From Thinopyrum elongatum (lineage: Eukaryota; Streptophyta; Magnoliopsida; Poales; Poaceae), in contig CM022298.1 in assembly GCA_011799875.1 (NCBI GenBank), positions 290,008,395-290,072,394 of the forward strand: a stretch of DNA of 64,000 nt, in the 5' to 3' direction. Positions 22,364 through 34,455 of this stretch are shown one piece after another. Each line of letters begins with the position of its first letter. The first letter of the stretch is position 1. A model generated the notes under the pieces. It was not told the origin of the DNA, ran no database searches, and worked only from the letters and a program-made list of their open reading frames with translations. A program made the translations under genes and the position numbers.

Positions 22364-22786
22364 CTAGGTATCCACCATGCTGGCAAGACGCTTAGCAAGC
22401 TTATTAGCTTTCTCTTGTTTGGCGCTTAAATCCTCCAGCGCTTGCTGTTGCACCAGAAAGTATGCATCTGAATTCTGCAGGGACTTCCTCAGTCCTTCGG
22501 CTTCCTGTCGCAGCACATCTGATCGATGTCTTTCAACTTGAAGTTGAGACTCAAGAAGCCGAACTGATTCAGGCAGCGAGTTCGAAGAGCTGGTGCCAGC
22601 AGTAGTGGCCAGTAGCTCAAACACTACATCAAGACAGGACTTTGGGGTTGTCTCACTGTCTTCAAGATAGTTTTTATCAGCTTTCTTGGAGACCAACAGG
22701 GATGTCTCACTATCTTGAACCTTATCTGCATTACTTCCTTTACCATTGCATAACGGGGTACTCTTCTCCAATATTTTGTCCGCATT
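22364..22786 (-). pseudogene. Last exon of CACTA-2 ORF1, coiled coil (PF03004-like C-terminus)
   Basis: An acceptor-like TTCTCTTTTAG precedes the exon at 22786, and the frame runs to a stop at 22364. It reads NADKILEKSTPLC, an acidic Ser/Thr-rich middle, and then a leucine/glutamine-rich helical tail (LESQLQVERHRSDVLRQEAE ... QQQALEDLSAKQEKANKLAK). This layout fits the C-terminus of plant En/Spm-type ORF1 (Transposase_24) proteins, which bind subterminal repeats. The remaining exons lie upstream on the minus strand. Confidence 0.55.
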
Positions 22787-23267
22787 CTAAAAGAGAAACA
22801 AGCAGACACATCACAGGTTTACCATGTTGTATATGAAACTCATTTTGGTAAACCAGTTCAGTAGTAAGGTGGACAGGATAACAGCATGAAACAAACATAT
22901 ATCTATGTAGTATGGTCACTGTATGGTCTATATCATTCTAATTTATGTTGCCAAATCAAGATAGAGACAGTTCAAATCATATCTGTTTAAGACAAAGCAG
23001 CATAGACAGAATATAAGTGTGGGAAACTACACAGCACTAACAACACTTGTAATGTGCATGGCATGAGAACATAACTGTTTATTCAATTAAAATTGAAATC
23101 AACATAGAGCAAGTTACAACAGCAAACACGTTAAAGAAACAGGTTTAAAGCATACCTGTTGCGCCATTGGAGTTTCAATTGCATCCTTCAAATTTGAAAT
23201 TAGTTGGTATAAGTAAATACAGTGATGCAAGAGCAAAGGAGTATGAACCATAGCTACGGAACCTGAC
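22787..23267 (-). other. Intron of CACTA-2 ORF1
   Basis: AT-rich with no coding signal, between the donor at 23266 and the acceptor at 22787 read on the minus strand. Confidence 0.5.
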
Positions 23268-23630
23268 CTGAGAACAATTATTCTTCTGCTTTAAGCGTTG
23301 ACTTGGGGTTCGGAGTGGTGGTCCTTGTGCTTTGGGCACTGCAGTTGCCTTACTAATCGCTCGTGTTTGGGTGCTCTGTGGTGGAGATGGTGCTGTGTCA
23401 ACTGGAACTGGGTTACTATCTGCTGGGGTTGGGGTTAGAAGGGGTGTAGCTAGTTCTCTGTCCAACTGATTAGGGGTACAATCTGTGTGAGTCTGGGTTT
23501 TGTGTGGTGGGGCTGGTTCTTGGGCAAGTACAACCGTGGTTCTATCTGCATCGCCGGGTAGCATGATTTTTGCTGAAGACCGTGTTTTTACTCCCATAGA
23601 CACTGCCATCACCCCCTCCAATTCAAATGG
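23268..23630 (-). pseudogene. Internal exon of CACTA-2 ORF1 (VKTRSS type, full length)
   Basis: Acceptor ATCAG before 23630 and donor CAG|GTCAGG at 23268 bracket a 363-bp open exon. It starts PFELEGVMAVSMGVKTRSSA, and the rest is proline/threonine-rich and disordered (PPHKTQTHTDC ... TPSQRLKQKNNCSQ). Shorter relatives of its first part recur at 24292-24441 and 24786-24940. Confidence 0.55.
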
Positions 23631-24291
23631 CTGATAAACAAGGAAAGTAATTGAATGTACATACATTGTATGATAGATAGGTGCAATGGATAGTAGGGAA
23701 GAAAACAGGGCATGAAATAATTCACATTTATGTTGTCTAACCAAACAGGATAGCATGACACAATTTCACATATATGATGGCTAATTAAACAGGATAGCAG
23801 GACACAATTTCACATATATGATGGCTAACTAAATAGGATAGAATGACATACTTCAAAATATGATGACTATGTAAACAGGATGACATGATATAACTATACG
23901 ATGTGTCTATTAAAGTGGTTGGCATGCCATAATTCACAAACATGCCGTCGATGGAAACATGATGGCATGATATAATTGACGGATAGAATGACATAATTCA
24001 AAATATGATGACTATGTAAATAGGATGAGATGATATAACTATATTATGTCTTTAGAAAATGGGTTGGCATGCCATAATTCAGATACATGTTGTCTATGTA
24101 AACATCATGGCATGATATAATTCAAATATATGATTTATAAACTAAGCAAGTGAGCAGAGGGCAATCGCATATATGATGTGTCAACTAAGCAGATGGCATT
24201 CAATATTGTGTATATGATGTAAAAACTAAGCATTGCAAGACAACATATGCATGATATGAGTAATATAACCCTGCCAAGTTTGAGCATACAC

Positions 24292-24441
24292 CTCAGGGGA
24301 AAAATAAGACTGGTCATCTGTCTCTGAATCCTCCTATGAGGAGCTATCTGTAACCAGCAAGATATCTGCTTCAGTAGGTAGCATTGTCTACTCTGAAGAC
24401 CTTGTTTTCACTCCAGATTTTTCCATCACCAATTCAAATGG
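24292..24441 (-). pseudogene. Duplicated exon copy 2 of CACTA-2 ORF1
   Basis: It is bracketed by acceptor CATCAG and donor GAG|GTGTATGC. It reads PFELVMEKSGVKTRSSE, then an in-frame TAG, then an acidic part with DSETDDQSYF. A second TAG replaces a glutamate codon in the acidic part. Broken copy of the exon at 24786-24940. Confidence 0.5.
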
Positions 24442-24785
24442 CTGATGCACAGGAAGAGCAGTTGAATATACAAACCTTGTCGACAAATGGAATACGTAAT
24501 ACAAGAAAAGGATGGCATGATATAATTCACATATATGGCGCTTGGCTAAACAGCATGGCATTGCATAATTCACATACATAATGCCTTGCAACAAGATAGA
24601 TTGCATAATTCACATATATAATGTCTTGCAACAAGATGGCATTGCAAAATTCACATATATGGTAATTAGACACTAAACAGGTGGCATTCACACAAAGTAT
24701 GTCTAAACTAAGCAAGTGACATGCCAATGCAAGACACCATTTGCACGATATGAGCAATATAACCCTGCCAAGTTAGAGCATGCAC

Positions 24786-24940
24786 CTCGGGGGGGGGGGG
24801 GAATAGGACTGGTCATCTGTCTCTGAATCCTCCTCTGAGGAGCTATCCGTAACCAGCAAGACAGGCGCTTCGTCAGATACCATTGTCTGCTCTGAAGACC
24901 TTGTTTTCACTCCAGATTTTTCCATGACCATGTCGAATGG
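24786..24940 (-). pseudogene. Duplicated exon copy 3 of CACTA-2 ORF1
   Basis: It has the same borders as copy 2, is open through PFDMVMEKSGVKTRSSEQTM and VTDSSSEEDSETDDQSYS, and then meets a run of about 14 G (plus strand near 24789-24802), which probably expanded and changes the frame before the donor. Confidence 0.5.
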
Positions 24941-25260
24941 CTGATGCACAGGAAGAGTAATTGAATGTACTAAAATTGTTGACAAATTTAATACATAATA
25001 AAAAAAGGATGGCATGATATAATTCACATATAAGATCACTAGCTAACCAGGATTGCATTGCAAAATTCACATATATGATGCCTGGCTAAACAAGATGGCA
25101 TTGCATGATTCACATATATGATATAGAAACTAAACAGATGGCATTCACACAATGCATGTCTAAACTAAGCAGATGACATATTTTATGTATAAAGTAAGCA
25201 ATGCAAGGCACCATATGCATGATATGACCAACATGAGCATGCCAAGTTAGAGCAAAAGAC

Positions 25261-25410
25261 CTCAGGGGGTAAATAGGAGTGGTCTGCTCCCTCTGGATCC
25301 CCCTCTGAACAGTTATCTTCCTCTTGATTACAGTCTAGAATGGGGGGAGGGGGGGTTGTTTTTGCGCCCACCATGGAGCGACGTCTGCATGAAATTTTAT
25401 TACCACGCAA
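25261..25410 (-). pseudogene. Duplicated exon copy 4 of CACTA-2 ORF1, diverged
   Basis: It is open from MRGNKISCRRRSMVGAKT to GADHSYLPPE and ends in a donor like those of copies 2 and 3. The end (D.SY.PPE) is related, the start is different. It could be a first coding exon. Confidence 0.4.
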
Positions 25411-25865
25411 GGCTCATCTCTTTTGCTCTACATGTTTAGTACCATTGTGTACAATAACTGACATGCATAGGAATAAAACATAGTGAGATTATGTAAGGAG
25501 TGCATGCACAAATCCAGAGTGATGGTTGCAAACTGTGGATAGACCCAAAACCAATGATAGCAAGCAGATAATAGCTTCAGTTAAAAAATACAGATAATGG
25601 CTCCTTTGTTGTTTGTTTCCACCCAACATGAAACTCATAGTAGACACCCGAGATTAACGAGATAGTATTGATTAATGCCCTAATATGTACCCCACAACCA
25701 TTTAAAAACTCAAGTTTGAGCATTAGTTTGGACCTGACTCGGAGTCTAATCGGTGAACAGGATGATAAAGTAGCATGTCATCATATTAAGCGATGCATAG
25801 CGTAAGCAGACACGAAAGAGTGCGACCTCTCTTGCAGACCCATGTAGTCCTCAAGGTCATCTGCT
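25411..25865. other. Intron-like sequence of CACTA-2
   Basis: AT-rich; I see no coding or repeat structure. Confidence 0.4.
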
Positions 25866-26031
25866 CAGTTGATGATGGTAACGTAGTTGTCGTGGCTGCC
25901 AGCGGCACGGAAGAAGATCTGAGGCAGTGAAAGACAGTCTGGAGGGCGGATCCCTGCTATGGTGAACCCTTCCATCGTTGGAGCAGCTGAGCTGGGGTGG
26001 ACCACAGCGCAGCAGGAGTGGGACAAACCAC
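25866..26031 (-). pseudogene. N-terminal exon fragment of CACTA-2 ORF1, cut by the Sabrina-type element
   Basis: Reads AAPTMEGFTIAGIRPPDCL then SLPQIFFRAAGSHDNYVTIIN and a stop. A related stretch (GAAPTMKPSITAEQYPRL, PKFFFPPP) occurs at 40800-40960 in the same orientation, so this exon was duplicated. The retrotransposon inserted at ACCAC (26027-26031). Confidence 0.4.
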
Positions 26032-27600
26032 TGCTACTTCTTGAGCTTGCGTTCGTTTTTCCCTTGAAGAGGAAAGGGTGATGCAGCAAAGTAGAGATAA
26101 GTATTTCCCTCAGTTAAGAACCAAGGTATCAAATCCAGTAGGAGATACAAGCAAGTCCCCAATCTATGCACCTGCACAAACAATCAAACACTTGCACCCA
26201 ACGCGATAAAGGGGTTGTCAATCCCTTCACGGTCACTTGCAAGGATGAGATCTGATAGAGATAGACATAAAAGATTACTAAAACATAAAACAAAATAAAA
26301 GTAAATAAATTGCAGCAAGGTTTTTTTTGGGTCTTTTTGGTTTATAGATCTAAAAATATATGATGGAAAATAGACCCGGGGGCCATAGGTTTCACTAGAG
26401 GCTTCTCTCTTAAAGGCAAATAATACGGTGGGTGAACAAATTACTGTCGAGCAATTGATAGAAAAGCGCAAAGTTATGACGATATCCAAGGCAATGATTA
26501 TGCATATAGGCATCACGTCCGTGTCAAGTAGACCGACACGATTCTGCATCTACTACTATTACTCCACACATCGACCGCTATTCAGCATGCATCTAGAGTA
26601 TTAAGTTCATAAAGAACGGAGTAACGCCTTAAGTAAGATGACATGATGTAGAGGGATAAACTCAAGCAATATGATGAAAACCCCATCTTTTTACCCTTGA
26701 TGGTAACAATACAAATACGTGCCTCGCTACCCCTACTTTGTCACTAGGTGAGGACACCGCAAGATTGAACCCAAAACTAAGCACCTCTCCCATTGCAAGA
26801 AGAACCAATCTAGTTGGCCAAACCAAACCGATAATTCGAAGATAAATACAAAGATATCAAATCATGCATATAAGAATTCAGAGAACATTCAAATAATATT
26901 CATAGAGAATCTGATCATAGATCCACAATTCATCGGATCTCGACAAACACACCGCAAAAGAATATTACATCGGATAGATCTCCAAGAACATCGAGGAGAA
27001 CAAGGTATTGAGAATCAAAGAGAGAGAAGAAGCCATCTAGCTACTAGCTATGGACCCGTAGGTCTATGGTAAACTACTCATGCTTCATCGGAAGGGCAAT
27101 AGAGTTGATGTAGAAGCCCTCCGTGATCGAATCCCGCTCCAGCAGGATGCCGGAAAAGGCCCCAAGATGGGATCTCATGGGTACATAAGGTTACGGTGGC
27201 GGAAAAGTATTTTGGTGGACGCTTCTGGTCGTTTGGGAATATTTCTGAATTTATAGGCCAAAGATTAGGGTTGGAGGACTCCCGTGGGGACCACAAGCCA
27301 GGGGGCGCCCCCCCTAGGGCGCGCCTTAGGACTCTTCTGACTTCCTCTCCAAGTCCTACGTGTGTCTTCTGGTCCAAGAAAAATCATCGTAAAGTTTTAT
27401 TCCATTTGGACTCCGCTTGATATTCCTTTTCTATAAAACTCAAAAACAAGGAAAAAACAGAAACTGGCACTGGACTCTAGGTTAATAAGTTAGTCCCAAA
27501 AATAATATAAAATAGCATATTAATGCATATAAAACATCCAACACAGATAATATAATAGCATGGAACAATCAAAAATTATAGATACGTTGGAGACGTATCA
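26032..27600 (-). repeat. 3' LTR of the Sabrina-type element
   Basis: 1569 bp. Compared with the other two copies it lacks about 20 bp in the GC-rich block (near 27325, GCGCCTTAGGACTC). Confidence 0.85.
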
Positions 27601-30431
27601 AGCATCCCCAAGCTTAATTCCTGCTCGTCCTCGAGTAGGTAAATGATAAAAACAGAATTTTTGATGTGGAATGCTACCTAACATATTTATCCATGTAATT
27701 TTATTTATTATGGCATGAATATTCAGATCCATAAGATTCAAAACAAAAGTTTAATATTGACATAAAAACAATAATACTTCAAGCATACTAATAAAGCAAT
27801 CATGTCTTCTCAAAATAACATGGCCAAAGAAAGTTATCCCTACAAAATCATATAGTCTGGCTATGCTCCATCTTCATCACACAAAGTATTAAATCATGCA
27901 CAACCCCGATGACAAGCCAATCAATTGTTTCATACTTATGATGTTCTCAAACTTTTTCAACTTTCACGCAATACATGAGCGTGAGCCATGGATATAGCAC
28001 TATAGGTGGAATAGAATATGGTGGTTGTGGAGAAGACAAAACGAAGGGGATAATCTCACATCAACTAGGCGTATCAACGGGCTATGGAGATGCCCATCAA
28101 TATATATCAATGTGAGTGAGTAGGGATTGCCATGCAACGGATGCACTAGAGCTATAAGTTTATGAGAGCTCAAAAAGAAACTAAGTGGGTGTGCATACAA
28201 CTCGCTTGCTCACGAAGACCTAGGGCAATTTGAGGAAGCCCATCATTGGAATATACAAGCCAAGTTCTATAATGAAAAATTCCCACTAGTATATGAAAGT
28301 GACAACATAGGAGAATCTCTATCATGAAGATCATGGTGCTACTTTGAAGCACAAGTGTGGTAAAAGGATAGTAGCATTGCCCCTTCTCTCTTTTCTCTCA
28401 TTTTTTTCTTTTCTCTCATTTTTTTTTGTTTGGGCTTCTTTGGCCTCTTTTATTTTTTTGTAAAGTCCAGAGACTCATCCCAACTTGTGAGGGAATCATA
28501 GCTTCTATCATCCTTTCCTCACATGGGAAAATGCTCTAATAATGATGATCATCACACTTTTATTTACTTACAACTCAAGAATTACAACTCGATACTTAGA
28601 ACAAAAATATGACTCTATATGAATGCCTCCGGCAGTGTACCGGGATGTGCAACGATCTAGCATAGCAATGACATAAAAAAATAGACAAGCCATGAAAACA
28701 TCATGCTAGCTATCTTACGATCATGCAAAGCAATATGACAATGATGGAGCGTGTCATAATAAAACGGAATGGTGGAAGTTGCATGGAAATATATCTCGGA
28801 ATGGCTATGGAAATGCCATAATAGGTAGGTATGGTGGCTGTTTTGAGGAAGGGTATATGGTGGGTATAGTGCACCGATGAAAGTTGCGCCGAACTAGAGA
28901 GGTTAGCAATGATGGAAGGGTGAGAGTGCGTATAATCCATGGCCTCAACATTAGTCATAAAGAACTCACATACTTATTGCAAAAGTCTATTAGCTATCGA
29001 AACAAAGTACTACATGCATGCTCCTAGGGGGATAGATTGGTAGGAAAAGACCATCGCTCATCCCCGACTGCCACTCATAAGGAAGACAATCAATAAATAA
29101 ATCATGCTCCAACTTCATCACATAACGGTTCACCATACGTGCATGCTACGGGAATCACAAACTTTAACACAAGTATTTCTACCAATCCACAATTAATCAC
29201 TAGCATGACTCTAATATCATCATATTTATATCTCAAAACAATCATAAGGAATCAAACTTCTCATAGTATTCAATGCTCTTTATATGAAAGTTTTTATTAT
29301 ATCCCTCTTGGATGCCCATCATATTAGGACTAAATTCATAACCTATGAAAATTACCATGCTGTTTAGAGAGACTTGAAAAATAATATAAGTGAAGCAAGA
29401 GAGTTCAACAATTTCTATAAAATAAAGCCACCGCCGTGCTCTAAAAAAGATATAAGTGAAGCACTAGAGCAAAATTGCCTAGCTCAAAAGATATAAGTGA
29501 AGCACATAGAGTATTCTAATAAATTCATGATTCATGCGTGTCCCTCTCAAAAGGTGTGTACAGCAAGTATAATTGTGTCAAACTAAAAAGCAAAGACTCA
29601 AATCATACAAGACGCTCCAAGCAAAACACATATCATGTGGTGAATAAAAATATAGCCTCAAGAAAATTTATCAATAGACGAACACGAAAGAGGGGATGCC
29701 ATCTGGGGCATCCCCAAGCTTAGATGATTGGTTATGCTTGAATATTACCTTGGGGTGCCTTGGGCATCCCCATGCTTAGGCTCTTGCCACTACTTATTCC
29801 ATAGTCCTTCAAATCTTTACCCAAAACTTGAAAACTTCACAACACAAAACTCAACAGAAAACTCATGAGATCCGTTAGTATAAGAAAATAAATCACCATG
29901 TGTTGGTACTGTTGTGAACTCATTATTTATTTATATTGGTATAATATCTACTGTATTCCAACCTATCCATGGTTCATACCCCCCCCCCCTGATACTACCC
30001 ATAGATTCATTAAAATAAGCAAACAACACATAAAAACAGAATCTGTCAAAAACAGAACAGTCTGCGAAGATCTGAATTGTTATAATACTTATGTAACTCA
30101 AAAAATTCTGAAAAACTAGGAAAACATAGGAAATTTGTATATAAATCTTGTGTAAAAAATTCAGGGTTTGTACACGTTCCAGTGAATTTAAACAATTCTG
30201 TTACTAGACGCAAAAGTTTCTGTTTTTCAGCAAGATCAAATCAACTATCACCGTAAGCCATCCCAAAGGTCTTACTTGGCTTAAACACTAATTAAAACAC
30301 CAAAACACAATTACTACAGAGGTTATAATATGTATTTTCATTAAAACAGAAAATAAAAAATATTGGGTTGTCTCCCAACAAGCGCTTTTCTTTAAAGCCT
30401 TTTAGCTAGGCCTTGATAATTTTAATGATGC
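27601..30431 (-). other. Non-coding internal region of the Sabrina-type element
   Basis: AT-rich and without conserved frames. It has a C/T-rich tract at 28380-28450 (purine-rich on the element's own strand) and the polypurine tract beside 27601. The short open frames here show no domain. Confidence 0.6.
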
Positions 30432-31258
30432 TCACATGAAAGATAGCAATTGAAACACGAAGAGAGCATCATATAGCATGTGAAGAACAGCTTTAAGTCT
30501 AACATACTTCCTATGCATAGGCATATTATTGGGAAAATATTTATCAAGACATGCAAAAACTAGCATATGCAAGGAAGAAGAAAGAAACAATAGCAATCTC
30601 AACATAACTAGAGGTAATTTAGTAACATGAAAATTTCCACAACCATATTTTCCTCTCTCATAATAATTACATGTAGGATCATAATCAAATTCAACAATAT
30701 AACTATCACATAAAATTTTCTCATCATGATCCACATGCATGCAAAGTTGACACTCTTCGAAAATAGTGGGATTAACATAAAATAAAGTCATGACTTCTCC
30801 AAGCCCACTTTTATAAAAAAAATCATAAGATTGATCATACTCCAAAGTAGTGGGATCATTATTACCTAGAGTTGACATTCTTCCAAATCCACTTTCAATA
30901 TTATTGCAAACATTATTATCATGAGGCTTAAACAAATTTTCAAGATCATAAGAAGCATTATCACCCCAATCATGATCATTGCAACAGGTAGTGGAGGTAG
31001 CAAAATTAGCATCCCAAGCTTGGGGTTTTGCATATTATTAGAACAATTGACATTAATAGAATTTATAATAACATCATTGCAATCACACTTTTCATTCAAG
31101 GAGCTATCGTGAATCACTTCGTAAATTTCATCACATTTTTCAGATTCACGAATTTCAAGCAAAACTTCATAAAGATAATCTAGTGCACTCAGCTCACTAG
31201 CAATTGGTTCTTCATAATTGGATCTTTTAAAAAGATTAGCAAGTGGATGAGGATCCAT
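30432..31258 (-). pseudogene. Gag-position ORF of the Sabrina-type element, frameshifted
   Basis: Starts MDPHPLANLFKRSNYEEPIA at 31258 and reads well for about 80 codons (SALDYLYEVLLEIRESEKCD). The frame changes near 31010 and resumes around 30935 with MFKPHDNNVCNNIESGFGRM, ending at 30432. The second half is cysteine/histidine-rich (CMHVDHDEKILCDSYIVEFD). This protein is typical of large non-autonomous Triticeae elements. I know of no assigned function and see no gag core, zinc knuckle or catalytic motif. Confidence 0.6.
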
Positions 31259-31505
31259 AAACCTTTTGATCTATGATTTTCAATAAATACACAATTATTC
31301 CAAGCGAACAAGCAAACAAACCAAGTAAGACATAAAGGCAAACAAAAAGATGAATGAAAGAAGGGCGAATAAAAAGGCAAATCTTTTTGTGTTTTTCTGA
31401 AATCGTTTTAGAAGTGTGGAAGAGGAAAACGAGAGGCAAATGGTAAATAATGTAATGCAAGAGATGAGATTTTATGGTGGGTACTTGGTAGGCTTGATGT
31501 AGATC

Positions 31506-31523
31506 TCCCCGGCAACGGCACCA
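31506..31523 (-). other. Primer binding site, tRNA-Asp-like
   Basis: On the minus strand TGGTGCCGTTGCCGGGGA follows the 5' LTR by about 11 bases; one mismatch to the complement of tRNA-Asp. Confidence 0.75.
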
Positions 31524-31534
31524 GAAATTCTTCC

Positions 31535-33121
31535 TGCTACTTCTTGAGCTTGCGTTGGTTTTTCCCTTGAAGAGAAAAGGGTAATGGAGCAAAGTAGAGA
31601 TAAGTATTTCCCTCAGTTAAGAACCAAGGTATCAAATCCAGTAGGAGATACAAGCAAGTCCCCAATCTATGCACCTGCACAAACAATCAAACACTTGCAC
31701 CCAACACGATAAAGGGGTTGTCAATCCCTTCACGGTCACTTGCAAGGATGAGATCTGATAGAGATAGATATAAAAGATTACTAAAACGTAAAACAAAATA
31801 AAAGTAAATAAATTGCAGCAAGGTATTTTTGGGTTTTTTGGTTTATAGATCTGAAAACATATGATGGAAAATAGACCCGGGGGGCCACAGGTTTCACTAG
31901 AGGCTTCTCTCTTGAAGGCAAATAATACGGTGGGTGAACAAATTACTGTCGAGCAATTGATAGAAAAGCGCAAAGTTATGACGATATCCAAGGCAATGAT
32001 TATGCATATAGGCATCACGTCCGTGTCAAGTAGACCGAAACAATTCTTCATCTACTACTATTACTCCACACATCGACCGCTATCCAGCATGCATCTAGAG
32101 TATTAAGTTCATAAAGAACGGAGTAACGCCTTAAGTAAGATGACATGATGTAGAGGGATAAACTCAAGCAATATGACGAAAACCCCATCTTTTTACCCTT
32201 GATGGCAACAATACAAATACGTGCCTCGCTACCCCTAGTTTGTCACTGGGTGAGGACACCGCAAGATTGAACCCAAAACTAAGCACCTCTCCCATTGCAA
32301 GAAGAACCAATCTAGTTGGCCAAACCAAACCGATAATTCAAAGAGAAATACAAAGATATCAAATCATGCATATAAGAATTCAGAGAAGATTCAAATAATA
32401 TTCATAGATAATCTGATCATAAATCCACAATTCATCAGATCTCGACAAACACATCGCAAAAGAATATTACATCGGATAGATCTCCAAGAACATCGAGGAG
32501 AACATGGTATTGAGAATCAAAGAGAGAGAGAAGAAGCCATCTAGCTACTAACTATGGACCCGTAGGTCTGTGGTAAACTACTCATGCTTCATCGGAAGGG
32601 CAATAGAGTTGATGTAGAAGCCCTCCGTGATCGAATCCCCCTCCGGCAGGATGCCGGAAAAGGCCCCAAGATGGGATCTCACGGGTACAGAAGGTTACAG
32701 CGGCGGAAAAGTATTTTGGTGGACGCTTCTGGTCGTTTGGGAATATTTCTGAATTTATAGGGCAAAGATTAGGGTTGGAGGACTACCGTGGGGCCCACAA
32801 GCCAGGGGGCGCCCCCCCAAGGCGCGCCCTGAGGGCTTGTGGAGCCCTCGGGACTCTTCTGACTTCCTCTCCAAGTCCAACGTGTGTCTTCTGGTCCAAG
32901 AAAAATCATCGTAAAGTTTTATTCCATTTGGACTCCGTTTTATATTCCTTTTCTGTAAAACTAAAAAACAAGAAAAAATAGAAAGTGGCACTGGGCTCAA
33001 GGTTAGTAAGTTAGTCCCAAAAATAATATAAAATAGCATATTAATGCATATAAAACATCCAAAACAGATAATATAATAGCATGGAACAATAAAAAATTAT
33101 AGATACGTTGGAGATGTATCA
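31535..33121 (-). repeat. 5' LTR of the Sabrina-type element
   Basis: 1587 bp, TG...CA ends. A GC-rich, partly palindromic stretch (GGGGCGCCC / GGCGCGCCC) lies at about 32805-32850. Confidence 0.85.
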
Positions 33122-33165
33122 ACCACACAAGGTTTTCTTTGACACATATTTGTAACAGAAGTAAT

Positions 33166-33510
33166 TCTGTAAGGGCTTGTTTGAATTGGAGGATTCTAAC
33201 AATGCAGGGATAGGAAATACACAGGAATAGGATAGGAATGCACATGCAAAATAGAGAATTTAAAAACACCGGATTTCTGCCAATCTGGGTGTTTGGTTCA
33301 CAAGAATTGGAAGATCACAGGAATGCAAAGAAGCATGGTGAGATTAAGTCAAACCACAAGAAAATGTACGGTTATAATGCTATTATGCTACTATCTCTTA
33401 GTCTTGTGCTTCATGAATAGGAATTTGAAAAGGAGGACAAGTGGATATTAAAATTCCTGCGGTTTTTCTTTCAAGGAGACACTAAAGGAACAAATCCTAC
33501 AGTTTTCCTT
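33166..33510 (+). mobile_element. Left part of a small DNA element (MITE-like) split by element B
   Basis: Contains TTTGGTTCACAAGAATTGG and GTTTTTCTTTCAAGGAGACA, phrases common in grass MITE-like elements. It breaks at TTTTCCTT (33510), and the next bases of the family (CCTTTGCTCCATTCCTTTG) resume at 40362. The superfamily (Harbinger or hAT) is uncertain, as I could not define clean terminal inverted repeats. Confidence 0.55.
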
Positions 33511-34455
33511 TGTCGGGGTACACAAATAGGGATGTATGTTTCCCCCTGACTTGTGCACGGACAGGCACATCTCCAGCACGGCAACGGCAAAGCATGCTCC
33601 ACCAAGCTTCACCAAGGCCAAGCAGGAGAGAATAGCTCTTTGAAGAATCAAAGGGCGGATCAAGAAGACCAAGACAAGCCAAGACAACAAGATATCACCA
33701 AGGGAAAAGCCTCCCTTTCCGGGCAAGCGAGCCTGGTCAGGTCGAGGTTACCCCAAGAGCAAGTCCCAAGACCTCCCCGGCAAGGGTTGCCGGGGCGCTG
33801 GCGGCCTGTTATCCCGCCAAGGCTCCACCGCTCCACCTCACAGTGACGCAAGTCACTTATCGGTGCGGTGTCGAGCCCTTAAGTGAATAAGTGGCAGTCA
33901 TTCAGCACGTGACAGCCATTTCTGATGAAGATCACCCCTAAATGACACCCGTCCAGAGGCGTGTCACGCAGGTAGGAAAGAAGGTGGTTGAATGGCACGG
34001 CAAGGCTTGCCGGGCTGCATCCATGACGTGACACTAAGCGGTGCATTTAATGCACCTTATCCTGTCTGCAGAGTTAGGTATGATAGCACTGTGGCTATCT
34101 AATCACTGGATAATGACTGTTTTGCCACTGTGGTAACCCCTTTACCTATAAAAGGAGGGCCAAGGCAACCTTAGAAAGGATTCGGACCCTTGTACACTCA
34201 TACGCACGTAGCTGCTCTCCCCGAGGCGACCTTGCCGGGCTTGAGCACTGCGCATTCACCATGGTCTTCCACTCAATCCACCAAAGCAGGAGTAGGGTTT
34301 TACGCCTCGTGGCGGCCCGAACCTGGGTAAAAACCACCCGCGTCACCATTGTCGTGCTGTTCTACGACCTTCGCTCTTTGTGCAATGTGCCCTTCCCCCT
34401 TGCCGAACCACAAAGGGGCCGATGGCCCCATAGGTGATCGTGTCGAACCACGACA
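33511..34455 (+). repeat. 5' LTR of element B
   Basis: 945 bp. TATAAAAG at 34147-34154 is the promoter; the GTAGGGTTTTAC...CCTGGGTAAA block is at 34285-34330. Relative to the 3' LTR it has about 19 extra bases near 34350. Confidence 0.85.

Larger units (their letters stand above)
23740..25170. repeat. Degenerate tandem array in introns of CACTA-2 ORF1
   Basis: A unit of roughly 35-45 bp based on GGATGGCATGATATAATTCA, then CATATATGATG and (A)CTAA.CA, is repeated with drift about two dozen times. Two small exon copies are embedded in the array. Confidence 0.7.
26032..33121 (-). mobile_element. Sabrina/WHAM-type non-autonomous LTR retrotransposon, complete
   Basis: It lies on the minus strand. 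LTRs at 31535-33121 (5') and 26032-27600 (3') start TGATACGTCTCCAACGTATC and end CAAGAAGTAGCA. A perfect 5-bp duplication, ACCAC, flanks it (26027-26031, 33122-33126). A tRNA-Asp-like primer site follows the 5' LTR and a purine-rich AAGCTTGGGGATGC precedes the 3' LTR. Only a short broken gag-position ORF is present, with no pol. LTRs differ by scattered substitutions and a short indel near the GC-rich block, so it is not recent. Confidence 0.9.

Noticed and set aside
28380..28450. Pyrimidine-rich tract as a polypurine tract of the Sabrina-type element
   Set aside because: It is about 800 bp from the 3' LTR; the tract directly next to the LTR at 27601 fits better.
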